Assembly (NCBI GenBank): GCA_964647585.1
Contig: CAZYGG010000010.1
Coordinates: 10,110-74,109 of the forward strand
DNA length: 64,000 nt
Reading direction: 5' to 3'
Source: CAJINA01 sp964647585
GTDB lineage: Bacteria > Desulfobacterota > Desulfobacteria > Desulfobacterales > CAJINA01
A model generated the notes under the pieces. That model ran no database searches and was not told where the DNA came from. It saw only the letters and a program-made list of their open reading frames with translations. Numbering within the stretch: position 1 is the stretch's first letter; every line of letters begins with the position of its first letter. The position numbers and the translations under genes were made by a program. Positions 16,487 through 24,937 of this stretch are shown one piece after another.

Positions 16487-16714
16487 ATGTCAGTAGAAGA
16501 TAAAGTAAAAAAGATAATTGCCGAGAAATTGAGTGTCGACCTTACCGAGGTCGTTCCGGAAGCCCATTTTGTGGATGATCTCGGGGCTGATTCCCTTGAT
16601 CTGGTTGAGCTTATCATGTCCATGGAAGAGGAGTTCGATATCGATATTTCCGATGAAGACGCGGAAAAGCTGGCTACGGTTAAGGATGCGATTACCTACA
16701 TAGATGAACACTAG
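16487..16714 (+). CDS. acpP: Acyl carrier protein
   Basis: 75-residue acidic carrier protein of fatty acid synthesis. The phosphopantetheine attachment site is Ser36 in DLGADSLDLVELIM; the flanking acidic helices (MEEEFDIDISDEDAEKL) are canonical. A strong GAGGAGAGAG ribosome site precedes it. Lies between fabG and fabF in the conserved order. Confidence 0.97.
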   Translation: MSVEDKVKKIIAEKLSVDLTEVVPEAHFVDDLGADSLDLVELIMSMEEEFDIDISDEDAEKLATVKDAITYIDEH

Positions 16715-16808
16715 AACCCATCTCAAATTTTAAAGGTGTTTCTGGGGGTTGCCCTGGCTGTACGTCAGCCTCGGGAGCCGTTGTCTATTCTTGGAAAAGG
16801 GTTGTTTT

Positions 16809-18047
16809 GTGAAAAACAGAGTCGTTATTACCGGAGTAGGGCTTGTAACGCCTGTCGGGATCGGTGTTGAGGCGTCCTGGAGCGCGATCTGTGCCGGGAA
16901 ATCCGGAATAGGGCCGATTACGCATTTCGACGCCGGGGTATTCAAAACGCAGATAGCCGGTGAGGTCAAAGGATTTGATCCCCTTGAATTCATGGGGAAA
17001 AAAGATGCCAGGCGGATGCAGCCGTATATTACCTTCGCCGTAGCCGCCGGCAAAATGGCCGTGGCCGACGCGGGTCTTGCCATTGACAGCACCAACGGCG
17101 ATCGCATCGGGGTCTCTTCTGGCTGTGGCCTGGGCGGTCTGCATCTCCTGGAGTCCGAGGCCCAGAAGCTGGAACGCCTCGGCCCGAAAAGAATTTCCCC
17201 GTTTTTCATTCCCACGATCATCGGCAATATGGCCCCCGGCATGGTGTCAATCACCACCGGCGCCAAAGGACCCAACCTGTCCATGGCCACCGCCTGTGCC
17301 GCCGGGACCCACGCTGTGGGTGAAGCGTTTAAAATTGTCCAGAGGGGTGCGGCCGATGCGATGATTGCCGGCGGGGTGGAAGCGGTTATTTCACCGTGCT
17401 GCGTTGCCGGGTTCAATGCCATGAAAGCCCTTTCCACCCGCAACCATGAACCGGAAAAAGCCTCCCGCCCGTTTGACCGGGACCGCGACGGGTTTGTCGT
17501 CGGTGAGGGCAGCGGTATGCTGGTGATGGAAACATTGGAAAATGCCCGCTCCCGGGGCGCACAAATCTACGCGGAGATACGCGGATACGGCATGACCGGC
17601 GATGCCTTTCACATGGCCTCGCCCCCGCCGGAAGCCGAGGGTGCGGCCCGGTGTATGCAGGCGGCCCTTGATGATGGTGCCATCTCCCCGGATGAGATCG
17701 GCTATATTAACGCGCACGGCACCTCGACCCCCCTGAACGACATCTCCGAGACCAGTGCGATCAAATCGGTTTTCGGCGACCATGCCGCCAACCTTATGGT
17801 CAGTTCAACGAAATCCATGACCGGCCATCTGCTCGGCGGGGCCGGTGGCATTGAAGCCGTCTTCACCGCCCTGGCCCTTTCTACCGGCATTATCCCGCCC
17901 ACGATGAACCTGGACAATCCCGACGAAGGCTGTGATCTGGACTATGTGCCGAACGTGGCCCGTGAAAAAAAGATCACCGCGGCCATGACCAACAGCTTCG
18001 GGTTCGGGGGAACCAATGCCGTGCTGGTGATGGGGCGGGTGGACTAA
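16809..18047 (+). CDS. fabF: 3-oxoacyl-[acyl-carrier-protein] synthase II (KAS II)
   Basis: Condensing enzyme elongating acyl-ACP. From the GTG at 16809 (AAGGG box 7 bp upstream) the protein has 412 residues and begins MKNRVVITGVGLVTPVG. With this start the catalytic triad falls at Cys163 (SMATACAAGTH), His303 (INAHGTSTPLND) and His340 (KSMTGHLLGGAGG), the same numbering as E. coli FabF, which supports the start. The GFGGTNA C-terminal motif is present. Confidence 0.96.
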   Translation: MKNRVVITGVGLVTPVGIGVEASWSAICAGKSGIGPITHFDAGVFKTQIAGEVKGFDPLEFMGKKDARRMQPYITFAVAAGKMAVADAGLAIDSTNGDRIGVSSGCGLGGLHLLESEAQKLERLGPKRISPFFIPTIIGNMAPGMVSITTGAKGPNLSMATACAAGTHAVGEAFKIVQRGAADAMIAGGVEAVISPCCVAGFNAMKALSTRNHEPEKASRPFDRDRDGFVVGEGSGMLVMETLENARSRGAQIYAEIRGYGMTGDAFHMASPPPEAEGAARCMQAALDDGAISPDEIGYINAHGTSTPLNDISETSAIKSVFGDHAANLMVSSTKSMTGHLLGGAGGIEAVFTALALSTGIIPPTMNLDNPDEGCDLDYVPNVAREKKITAAMTNSFGFGGTNAVLVMGRVD

Positions 18048-18086
18048 AGTTAAAAGTTTCCCGTTTTGGGCGCAAGATTGAAGCCC

Positions 18087-18229
18087 CTGAACGCCGAACA
18101 TCGAACATTGAACTTCCAACGTTGAACAAGGAGCTGACGCACCAGATTGATTTTAAAATCAGGTACTGGCCGCCGCAGGCGTCCGCAGTTCAAAGTTCGA
18201 TGTTGAATGTTCGATGTTCAGAGTTAAAG
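18087..18229. repeat. Inverted array of exact 7-bp words (YSAAC / GTTSRAT type)
   Basis: Left arm 18087-18128 is six heptamers without indel: CTGAACG, CCGAACA, TCGAACA, TTGAACT, TCCAACG, TTGAACA. Right arm 18188-18229 is six more: GTTCAAA, GTTCGAT, GTTGAAT, GTTCGAT, GTTCAGA, GTTAAAG. The 59-bp centre contains GATTTTAAAATC and CCGCCGCAGGCG. It lies in the 406-bp gap between fabF and rpiB; the remaining gap has no recognised element. Confidence 0.88.
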
Positions 18230-18453
18230 GCGATGCCTTCCTTCCCATCAGTCCGCAATGCCTTGAGGCCTTTTTAGAAACCCAAAATCGTTAATCGGTT
18301 GCAGCCTCTGAACCCCGAACGGGGAACCTCTGAACCGGCGCGGCCAAGGGGCGCCTAAACTTTTTCCTTGTCGTGCGGCCAATCACAAGATATGATACCA
18401 ACCCAACAAAAACAGTTCCGGGGAACACAATATATGGAAGGAGACGTTTAGGG

Positions 18454-18915
18454 ATGGGTAACAGAAAAGATCCGGTTATCATCGGTTGTGATCATGCGGC
18501 TTTTCCGTTAAAAGAGACGGTAAAAAATTTTCTGGCCGGAGCCGGCATAGAGGTGGAAGATGCCGGTACGCACAATGAAGATTCGGTGAATTACCCGGAT
18601 TACGGTGCCAGGGTGGCCGGCGGGGTGGCCGGCGGAAAATTCACCCGGGGCATTCTGCTCTGCGGGTCGGGCATCGGGATGTCCATGGTTGCCAATCGGT
18701 TCCCGGGGGTGCGCGCCGCTCTCTGCAATGACCTTTTCTCCGCGATTATGTGCAGAAAACATAATGATGCCAATGTATTGGTGCTTGGCGGGCGGGTGAT
18801 CGGCGAAACCCTCGCGATCGAGATTGTAAAAGCCTGGCTGGAAACGGATTTCGAGGGCGGCCGGCACCAGTCCCGCCTCGACATGTTCGCTAAACTTGAA
18901 GATATGCAGGGGTAA
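18454..18915 (+). CDS. rpiB: Ribose 5-phosphate isomerase B
   Basis: Interconverts ribose 5-phosphate and ribulose 5-phosphate. 153 residues from the ATG at 18454 (AAGGAG upstream); the longer frame's extra 27 residues have no family similarity. Signatures are GCDHAAFPLK (substrate His), NYPDYGARVA, the catalytic-Cys loop LLCGSGIGMSMVANR (about 68-82) and KHNDANVLVLGGRVIG. glyA follows after only 10 bp. Confidence 0.94.
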   Translation: MGNRKDPVIIGCDHAAFPLKETVKNFLAGAGIEVEDAGTHNEDSVNYPDYGARVAGGVAGGKFTRGILLCGSGIGMSMVANRFPGVRAALCNDLFSAIMCRKHNDANVLVLGGRVIGETLAIEIVKAWLETDFEGGRHQSRLDMFAKLEDMQG

Positions 18916-18925
18916 GGAGTGCGCG

Positions 18926-20179
18926 ATGAATTTGGGAGCGATTGAAAAAATTGACCCCGAGATTGCTGAAGTCATCAAGGATGAATTAGAGCGGCAGAGC
19001 AGTACCCTCGAATTGATCGCCTCGGAGAATGTTGCCAGCCCGGCGGTTATGGCGGCCCAGGGCAGTGTTTTGACAAATAAATACGCGGAAGGCTACCCGG
19101 ACAAACGCTACTACGGCGGCTGTGAAAATGTGGATGTGGCGGAAAGTCTGGCGGTTGAGAGGGCCCAGGAACTTTTCAGGGCCGATTATGTCAATGTACA
19201 GCCGCATTCAGGGTCACAGGCCAACATGGCTGTCTACTTTGCGCTCCTCGAACCCGGCGACACGGTCCTGGGGATGGACCTGGCCCACGGCGGACACCTT
19301 ACCCACGGCAGTCCGGCCAGTTTTTCCGGACGCATATTCAATTTTGTGCATTATGGCGTGGGGCAGGCGACCGGAACCATCGATTACGACCGGGTCCGCC
19401 AGTTGGCTGAAGAACACCGGCCGAAAATGATCGTTGCCGGTGCGAGTGCTTATCCGCGCATCATCGATTTCGAAAGCATGGCCGAAGTTGCCGCTTCGAT
19501 CGGGGCGCTTTTCATGGTGGACATGGCGCACATCGCCGGCCTGGTGGCCGCGGATGTACATCCCTCGCCGATACCCTTTGCCGATGTGGTGACCTCCACC
19601 ACCCACAAAACGCTCAGGGGCCCCCGGGGAGGGCTGATCCTGGCCAAATCCGCCCACGGTGCCGCCATTAACAAGCAGGTGTTTCCCGGCATCCAGGGCG
19701 GACCGCTGATGCATGTCATTGCCGCCAAGGCGGTCGCTTTCCGAGAGGCGCTTGCCGATTCTTTCCGATCCTACCAGCGGGAAATTGTTACCAATGCCGG
19801 TGTACTGGCCGATGGTCTGCTAACCGCGGGTATCGATCTGGTGTCGGGCGGAACAGACAATCACATGATGCTGGCCGATCTCAACAACCTGGATATCACC
19901 GGGAAGGACGCCGAAGCCGTTCTCGGCAAAGCTGGCCTGACGGTTAACAAAAATTCAATCCCGTTTGAAACCCGCAGCCCGTTTGTTACCAGCGGTATCC
20001 GGCTGGGAACACCGGCCATCACCAGCCGGGGCATGCAGGTGGACCAGATGCGGATCATTGCCGACCTGATCGCCGGGGTCTTGAAAGCACCGGAAGACGA
20101 ATCGCAGATTCAGGCTGCCCGGGGACGGGTGGATGCCTTGTGTAAAGAATTTCCGTTGTATGGGGGAGGACTCGACTGA
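18926..20179 (+). CDS. glyA: Serine hydroxymethyltransferase
   Basis: PLP enzyme converting serine + THF to glycine + methylene-THF. 417 residues from the ATG at 18926 after GGTAAGGAG; with this start the PLP lysine in TSTTHKTLRGPRGG is Lys228 (229 in E. coli). Other motifs are LIASENVASPAV, NKYAEGYPDKRYYGGC, HGGHLTHGSP and VDMAHIAGLVA. Its last codons carry the GGAGG ribosome site for the next gene, which begins immediately after the stop. Confidence 0.97.
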   Translation: MNLGAIEKIDPEIAEVIKDELERQSSTLELIASENVASPAVMAAQGSVLTNKYAEGYPDKRYYGGCENVDVAESLAVERAQELFRADYVNVQPHSGSQANMAVYFALLEPGDTVLGMDLAHGGHLTHGSPASFSGRIFNFVHYGVGQATGTIDYDRVRQLAEEHRPKMIVAGASAYPRIIDFESMAEVAASIGALFMVDMAHIAGLVAADVHPSPIPFADVVTSTTHKTLRGPRGGLILAKSAHGAAINKQVFPGIQGGPLMHVIAAKAVAFREALADSFRSYQREIVTNAGVLADGLLTAGIDLVSGGTDNHMMLADLNNLDITGKDAEAVLGKAGLTVNKNSIPFETRSPFVTSGIRLGTPAITSRGMQVDQMRIIADLIAGVLKAPEDESQIQAARGRVDALCKEFPLYGGGLD

Positions 20180-20659
20180 ATGCAGGAAGCACCCAAGCGC
20201 CCATCGTGGGACACGTATTTCATGGACATCACCTGTCTGGTTGCCAAGCGTTCGACCTGCACCCGCAGGGGGGTTGGCGCCATCCTGGTTAAAAACAAAC
20301 AGATACTGGCCAGCGGGTATAACGGGGCACCAACCCGGGTCGCACACTGCTCGGAGACCGGCTGCCTGCGGGAACAACTCAAGGTTCCTTCCGGAGAACG
20401 GCACGAACTCTGCCGGGGCATCCACGCCGAGCAGAATGCCATCATCCAGGCGGCCTCGCACGGTATTTCCATAAAAGGGGCGATTTTGTATTGTACCAAC
20501 CTGCCCTGTTCCATTTGCGCGAAAATGATCATCAATGCGGGTATTACGCAAATTATCTATCTGTCCGGCTATGCCGATACAATGTCGGAGGAGATGCTGG
20601 CCGAAGCCGGTGTGGACGTCATAAAGTTTAATCCAGCGAGCGAGGGAGATGACAAATGA
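20180..20659 (+). CDS. Deoxycytidylate (dCMP) deaminase / ComEB-type cytidine deaminase
   Basis: Zinc deaminase converting dCMP to dUMP for thymidylate synthesis. 159 residues. Signature HAEQNAI (catalytic His-Ala-Glu, about 88-94) and the second zinc motif LPCSICAKMI (about 112-121). The N-terminal RPSWDTYFMDITCLVAKRSTC and the internal CSETGC insert are typical of bacterial dCMP deaminases. Tightly coupled: starts at the base after the glyA stop and overlaps nrdR by 4 bp, forming a one-carbon/deoxynucleotide set. Confidence 0.92.
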   Translation: MQEAPKRPSWDTYFMDITCLVAKRSTCTRRGVGAILVKNKQILASGYNGAPTRVAHCSETGCLREQLKVPSGERHELCRGIHAEQNAIIQAASHGISIKGAILYCTNLPCSICAKMIINAGITQIIYLSGYADTMSEEMLAEAGVDVIKFNPASEGDDK

Positions 20660-21117
20660 AATGTCCGTTCTGCAGTGAGATTGACAACAAGGTGATTGAC
20701 TCCCGATTGAGTAAGGATGGCAATGTTATCAGACGACGCCGGGAATGTATCGTGTGCACCCGGCGATTTACAACCTATGAGCATATTGAAGAAGTCCCCA
20801 TCATGATTATCAAAAAAGATGGTCGGCGTGAGGTTTTCAACCGGGAAAAAGTTGGTGCGGGTATACACCGGGCCTGCGAAAAGCTGGACATCAGCGTGAA
20901 TATCATCGAGGAGTTCCTCGATGATCTCGAACGTGATTTAAAAGAGACCGGTGAAAAGGAAATCCCTTCCCACGATATCGGTGAGAAGGTCATGGAAAAA
21001 CTGCACAATCTCAATGATATCGCCTATGTAAGGTTTGCATCGGTGTATCGGGAATTCAAGGATGTCAATGATTTCGTATCGGAGTTGCGCAGCCTCCTGA
21101 GCAGCCAAAAATCCTGA
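20656..21117 (+). CDS. nrdR: Transcriptional repressor NrdR
   Basis: Zn-finger/ATP-cone repressor of ribonucleotide reductase genes. 153 residues. Zinc ribbon CPFC (3-6) and CIVC (about 31-34), RRRRECIVCTRRFTTYE, then an ATP-cone domain IIKKDGRREVFNREKV (about 51-66). ATGA overlap with the deaminase. No nrd gene is in the window, so its targets are elsewhere. The stop is embedded in a GACCGGGC-TATCT-GCCCGGTC hairpin (21116-21136) that may mark the transcript end although no T-run follows. Confidence 0.96.
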   Translation: MKCPFCSEIDNKVIDSRLSKDGNVIRRRRECIVCTRRFTTYEHIEEVPIMIIKKDGRREVFNREKVGAGIHRACEKLDISVNIIEEFLDDLERDLKETGEKEIPSHDIGEKVMEKLHNLNDIAYVRFASVYREFKDVNDFVSELRSLLSSQKS

Positions 21118-21244
21118 CCGGGCTATCTGCCCGGTCAGATGGCTTCAGCTTTTATCCTGCCTCTTTTAGGATAGCCCTCATACCGCTGGGCCTGCCCCCT
21201 TTCCATCAGGACGGTAAAGAATAAGTGACCGGCCAGCACGGTAG

Positions 21245-21376
21245 AGCTCCCCTCCCTTGACGGGAGGGGCCGGGGGAGGGTGATCTTCCCGTAATCTATA
21301 CCTTCCATCAACACTGCGATAACCACAACTGCACCCCCACCCGGCCTCCCCCGTCAAGGGGGCGGCGGAAACCGCC
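21245..21376. repeat. CTCCCTTGACGGGAGGGGCCGGGGGAGGG inverted repeat, copy 1
   Basis: Left arm CTCCCCTCCCTTGACGGGAG...GGGGGAGGGTGA and right arm CACCCCCACCCGGCC...CCCGTCAAGGGGG around a roughly 60-bp centre. Part of the 552-bp non-coding gap between nrdR and ribD, which is composed of this repeat, the GTTGGGTT repeat and a solo half-copy. Confidence 0.8.
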
Positions 21377-21391
21377 CTTTCCAGCGGCAGT

Positions 21392-21478
21392 CGTAGGTTG
21401 GGTTAAGCGGAGCGAACCCAACGCTCTCTCATGCGGTACCGCTGATGTTGGGTTTCATTACATTCAACCCAACCTACG
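21392..21478. repeat. CGTAGGTTGGGTTAAGC...AACCCAACCTACG inverted repeat
   Basis: 87-bp palindrome: arms CGTAGGTTGGGTT and AACCCAACCTACG, with nested GCGGAGCGAACCCAAC / GTTGGGTTTCATT and an inner GCGGTACCGC. It resembles a dispersed bacterial intergenic repeat with the same 'GTAGGTTGGGTT' arms. Confidence 0.82.
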
Positions 21479-21496
21479 GCTATGCCGGTCAGGCGC

Positions 21497-21540
21497 TGCC
21501 GCCCCGCCCTTGACGGGAGGGGCCGGGGGAGGGTGATGGT
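21497..21540. repeat. Solo half-copy of the CTTGACGGGAGGGGCCGGGGG repeat
   Basis: CCGCCCTTGACGGGAGGGGC then CGGGGGAGGGTGATG without the matching right arm. Downstream, 21541-21669 is unique leader DNA for ribD; a TTGACA at about 21563 with TAGAGA 17 bp later could be its promoter, weakly supported. Confidence 0.7.
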
Positions 21541-21669
21541 GTTTGTGTAGATTTCACTGTTTTGACAACTGTTCCTAAACAGGATAGAGAGAACCAGATT
21601 TGCCGGAAATTGATTCGGAATTATGATTCAGTGGTTTGTGATGGAGTTAAATTAATTGTGTGAGGTGTC

Positions 21670-22785
21670 ATGGATCATCAGGACTATATGCGCCGTGCTC
21701 TGGATCTGGCTCGAAAAGGGCGGGGATTTACCTCCCCGAATCCCATGGTCGGTGCGGTGGTTGTCAAAGACGGCCGCATCGTGGGCGAGGGCTACCACCA
21801 GGCCGCCGGGTTGCCCCATGCCGAAGTCAACGCTTTAGATGCGGCCGGCGAAGAAGCCCGGGGGGCCACCCTCTATGTGACCCTGGAGCCCTGTAACCAC
21901 ACCGGGCGGACACCGCCCTGCACTGAGAAAATCATCCGTTCAGGTGCCAGCACGGTGGTCACGGCCATGCAGGATCCCAATCCCCGGGTGGCGGGCGGCG
22001 GAAACGCGGTCCTGAAGGCGCACGGTATCCAGGTGCACAGCGGCGTCTGCGAAAAGGAGGCGCGCCGCCTGAATGAAGCGTTTGTCAAATATATCTGTAC
22101 CGGCCGGCCTTTTGTGACGGTGAAATGCGCGGCGACCCTGGATGGCCGGATTGCCACCCGAACCGGGGATGCCCGCTGGGTTACCGGGTCGGCTGCGCGG
22201 TTGCATGTGCACCGCCTGCGCCATGCTGTGGATGGTATTATGGTGGGTATCAACACGGTGCAGGCGGACGATCCAAGCCTGACCACCCGGCTCCCGGCGG
22301 ACCTCCAGTCGCAGCCGAAAGACCCGGTGCGGATTATTCTGGACACACACCTTTCAATATCGAGAAATGCAGGCATATTGCGGCTTGACTCCGAGGCAGT
22401 AACCCTTATTATATGTGCGGACAACGTGCCGGCCAGAACCCGGGCAGCGATCGAACGCCCCGGCGTTCAGGTGGTGCCAGTCGAAACCGGTGAAGATGGT
22501 CGGATCCATCTGGCCGGCCTCATGGAGCGACTGGGAACTGACAACATCACCAGCTTGCTGATTGAAGGCGGCAGCCGGGTGATTGCATCCGCGTTTGCCG
22601 CCGGTATTGTTGACAAGGCCATGTTTTTTTATGCCCCGAAGATTCTCGGCGGTGATGACGGGGTGCCGATCTGTGCCGGGCCGAGTCGCGACAGCATGGC
22701 AGATTGTATCCGGCTGGCCGACATTCAGACCCGGCGCTTTGATGACGATCTTCTGGTGGAAGGGTATGTGCAGTATCCGGGCTGA
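21670..22785 (+). CDS. ribD: Bifunctional riboflavin biosynthesis protein RibD (deaminase/reductase)
   Basis: Deaminates and then reduces the pyrimidine intermediate of riboflavin synthesis. 371 residues. N-terminal deaminase: HAEVNALDAAGEEARG with catalytic His-Ala-Glu (about 51-53), and zinc cysteines in LEPCNHTGRTPPCT. C-terminal reductase: VTVKCAATLDGRIATRTGDARWVTG, GINTVQADDPSLTTR, LIEGGSRVIASAFAAGIVDK. First gene of a ribD-ribE-ribBA-ribH-nusB cluster. No FMN riboswitch signature was seen upstream. Confidence 0.96.
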   Translation: MDHQDYMRRALDLARKGRGFTSPNPMVGAVVVKDGRIVGEGYHQAAGLPHAEVNALDAAGEEARGATLYVTLEPCNHTGRTPPCTEKIIRSGASTVVTAMQDPNPRVAGGGNAVLKAHGIQVHSGVCEKEARRLNEAFVKYICTGRPFVTVKCAATLDGRIATRTGDARWVTGSAARLHVHRLRHAVDGIMVGINTVQADDPSLTTRLPADLQSQPKDPVRIILDTHLSISRNAGILRLDSEAVTLIICADNVPARTRAAIERPGVQVVPVETGEDGRIHLAGLMERLGTDNITSLLIEGGSRVIASAFAAGIVDKAMFFYAPKILGGDDGVPICAGPSRDSMADCIRLADIQTRRFDDDLLVEGYVQYPG

Positions 22786-22801
22786 AGGTTGAGAAAAAGA
22801 G

Positions 22802-22928
22802 TGTGAAGTGACTAAAGTGATCTAAAGTGCCTAAAGTTATTGAGTCGCTACGCTCCACTGATTTTATCAAATTGGCAGAATACCTTAACTTTAGATCACT
22901 TCAAACTTTAGGTCACTTTAGGCACTTA
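22802..22928. repeat. Inverted word array (AGTGNCTAA, period 9-10) between ribD and ribE
   Basis: Left arm AGTGACTAA, AGTGATCTAA, AGTGCCTAA; right arm ACTTTAGATC, ACTTCAA, ACTTTAGGTC, ACTTTAGGC. Centre carries CGCTACGCTCCACTGATT and ATCAAATTGG-C-AGAATACCTTA (22866-22887). Lies inside the rib operon, so it would be transcribed as a long hairpin. Confidence 0.8.
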
Positions 22929-22993
22929 TCGTAATCATCTAAAAACAGCTGGATCCCGCGCTTTGGCTATGGAGATCCGTGTAAAAGGAGATT

Positions 22994-23656
22994 ATGTTTA
23001 CCGGGATCATTGAAGGGATGGGGACCGTGGCGCAGGTTCGGCCGGTGGACGGCGGCAGCCGGTTGACTGTGACGGCGGATTTTTCCCTGGACGGTACCGG
23101 TATTGGCGACAGTATCGCGGTGAACGGGGCCTGTCTGACGGCGGTCAGCCTGGAGGGGGCCCGTTTTTCAGTAGATGTATCCCCGGAAACACTTTCAAAG
23201 ACCACTTTCAGCGCAGTTAAAATTGGAGAACGCGTCAACCTGGAGCGGGCGCTCAGGTTGTCGGATCGCCTGGATGGACACCTTGTGTCAGGCCACATTG
23301 ACGGCCAGGGAATCATTACCGGTAAACAGCAGCAGGGTAATGCCATCGTGGTGACGTTTGCCGTATCAGAGGCCCTTTCAGATTATATGATACCCAAGGG
23401 GTCGGTGGCAATTGACGGGATCAGCCTGACGATAAACAGTTGTGAAAAACAAAGTTTCAGCGTCAGTATCATTCCCCACACCGCCAAGCTCACGACTATT
23501 GGCCTGAAGGATGCCGGGGCCCCGGTCAATATCGAGACCGATATGCTCGGCAAATATGTAGAGAAGTTTTTAAGCAGACAGGGTAGAGAGCGCGGGGAAA
23601 AGCGTGATCCGGAATCACTGGACATGCAATTTCTCTCGAAAACAGGATTTTTATAA
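22994..23656 (+). CDS. ribE: Riboflavin synthase alpha chain
   Basis: Dismutates two lumazines to riboflavin. 220 residues, two lumazine-binding repeats: the first begins MFTGIIEGMGTV (1-12) with SIAVNGACLTAV (about 39-50), the second begins about residue 97 (HIDGQGIIT) with SVAIDGISLTIN (about 136-147). The C-terminus ends with the KYVEKFL helix plus an extra 25 or so residues. AAAGGAGA ribosome site. Confidence 0.95.
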   Translation: MFTGIIEGMGTVAQVRPVDGGSRLTVTADFSLDGTGIGDSIAVNGACLTAVSLEGARFSVDVSPETLSKTTFSAVKIGERVNLERALRLSDRLDGHLVSGHIDGQGIITGKQQQGNAIVVTFAVSEALSDYMIPKGSVAIDGISLTINSCEKQSFSVSIIPHTAKLTTIGLKDAGAPVNIETDMLGKYVEKFLSRQGRERGEKRDPESLDMQFLSKTGFL

Positions 23657-23710
23657 AAAGCAAGCGGCGGCTTGATACCTTTCAGGCGGCCCGGGAGTGT
23701 GAACCATACC

Positions 23711-24919
23711 ATGCCCATGATTTCCATTAAACAGGCGATAGAAGACATCCGGTCAGGGAAGATGGTCATCCTGGTGGATGACGAAGATCGTGAAAATGAA
23801 GGTGACCTTACTATGGCGGCTGAGTGTGTAACCCCCGAAGCCATTAACTTTATGGCCAAGTACGGCCGGGGGCTTATCTGCCTGTCGCTGACCGGCGAAA
23901 AAGCTGATGAACTCAGCCTGCCGATGATGGTCAACAAGAATACATCGCCGTTCGAAACCGGGTTTACCGTTTCAATCGAAGCCAAAAAAGGCGTAACCAC
24001 CGGAATATCCGCCGCTGACCGGGCCACTACGGTATTGACGGCCGTGGCCGCCGGCGCCGGGCCTGCAGACCTGGTGAGTCCGGGCCATATTTTTCCCCTC
24101 CGGGCACGGGACGGCGGGGTCATGGTGCGCGTGGGGCAGACCGAAGGATCGGTGGACCTGGCCCGCCTGGCCGGGATGACACCGGCCGGGGTGATCTGCG
24201 AGATCATGGATGACGACGGGAGCATGGCGCGGATGCCCTCTCTGAAAAAATTCAGCGAGGAACACGGCATCGGCATCTGCACCGTTGCCGACCTGGTGGC
24301 GTATCGCACCCGGACCGAATCATTCGTGACCCGGGCGGCCGAAACGAAGATTCCCACTGCTTACGGGGGCGAATTCAAGATCATCGCCTATGCAAATGAG
24401 ATTGACAATCTGACCCACATCGCGCTTATTAAAGGTGAAATAGACCCGGAAAAACCGATACTGGTAAGGGTCCATTCGGAATGCATGACGGGGGATATTT
24501 TTGGATCGATGCGTTGCGATTGCGGCGATCAGCTGCACAACGCCATGGAGATGATCGCCGAGGAAGGCTCGGGGGTGATCTTGTACCTGCGCCAGGAAGG
24601 GCGGGGGATCGGCCTGGTGAACAAGTTGAAGGCCTATGCGCTTCAGCTCGACCAGGGGCTCGACACCGTTGAAGCCAACCTTGAACTGGGTTTCAAGGAC
24701 GACCTGCGGGATTACGGGATCGGTGCCCAGATCCTGGTGGACCTGGGGGTGCGGAAAATGCGGATTTTAACCAACAATCCCAAGAAAATGGTGGGGCTCG
24801 AGGGGTACGGTTTGAGTATCGTGGAACAGGTAGACATAGAAGTCCCCGCCAATGAGCACAACAAGTGCTATCTTGAATGCAAGAAGCTGAAAATGGGTCA
24901 TCTGCTGCACATGGGCTGA
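23711..24919 (+). CDS. ribBA: Bifunctional DHBP synthase / GTP cyclohydrolase II
   Basis: Makes both riboflavin precursors. I start at the ATG at 23711 (MPMISIKQAIEDI, 402 residues); the longer frame opens at a TTG without a ribosome site. N-terminal DHBP synthase: DDEDRENEGDLTMAAE, TGFTVSIEAKKGVTTGISAADRATT and HIFPLRARDGGV. C-terminal cyclohydrolase: HSECMTGDIFGSMRCDCGDQL (zinc Cys), RQEGRGIGLVNKLKAYALQ, and LTNNPKKMVGLEGYGL. Both active sites appear intact. Confidence 0.95.
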   Translation: MPMISIKQAIEDIRSGKMVILVDDEDRENEGDLTMAAECVTPEAINFMAKYGRGLICLSLTGEKADELSLPMMVNKNTSPFETGFTVSIEAKKGVTTGISAADRATTVLTAVAAGAGPADLVSPGHIFPLRARDGGVMVRVGQTEGSVDLARLAGMTPAGVICEIMDDDGSMARMPSLKKFSEEHGIGICTVADLVAYRTRTESFVTRAAETKIPTAYGGEFKIIAYANEIDNLTHIALIKGEIDPEKPILVRVHSECMTGDIFGSMRCDCGDQLHNAMEMIAEEGSGVILYLRQEGRGIGLVNKLKAYALQLDQGLDTVEANLELGFKDDLRDYGIGAQILVDLGVRKMRILTNNPKKMVGLEGYGLSIVEQVDIEVPANEHNKCYLECKKLKMGHLLHMG

Positions 24920-24937
24920 AAAAATGGAGGTAAGTAA

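Noticed and set aside
18087..18229. CRISPR array
   Set aside because: Words are 6-9 bp, degenerate and inverted; there are no 25-40 bp direct repeats with unique spacers and no cas genes.
21541..21669. FMN riboswitch in front of the rib genes
   Set aside because: No conserved RFN blocks such as the GGGGNNGGGTG...ACCGGCGGT pattern were seen before ribD or ribE.
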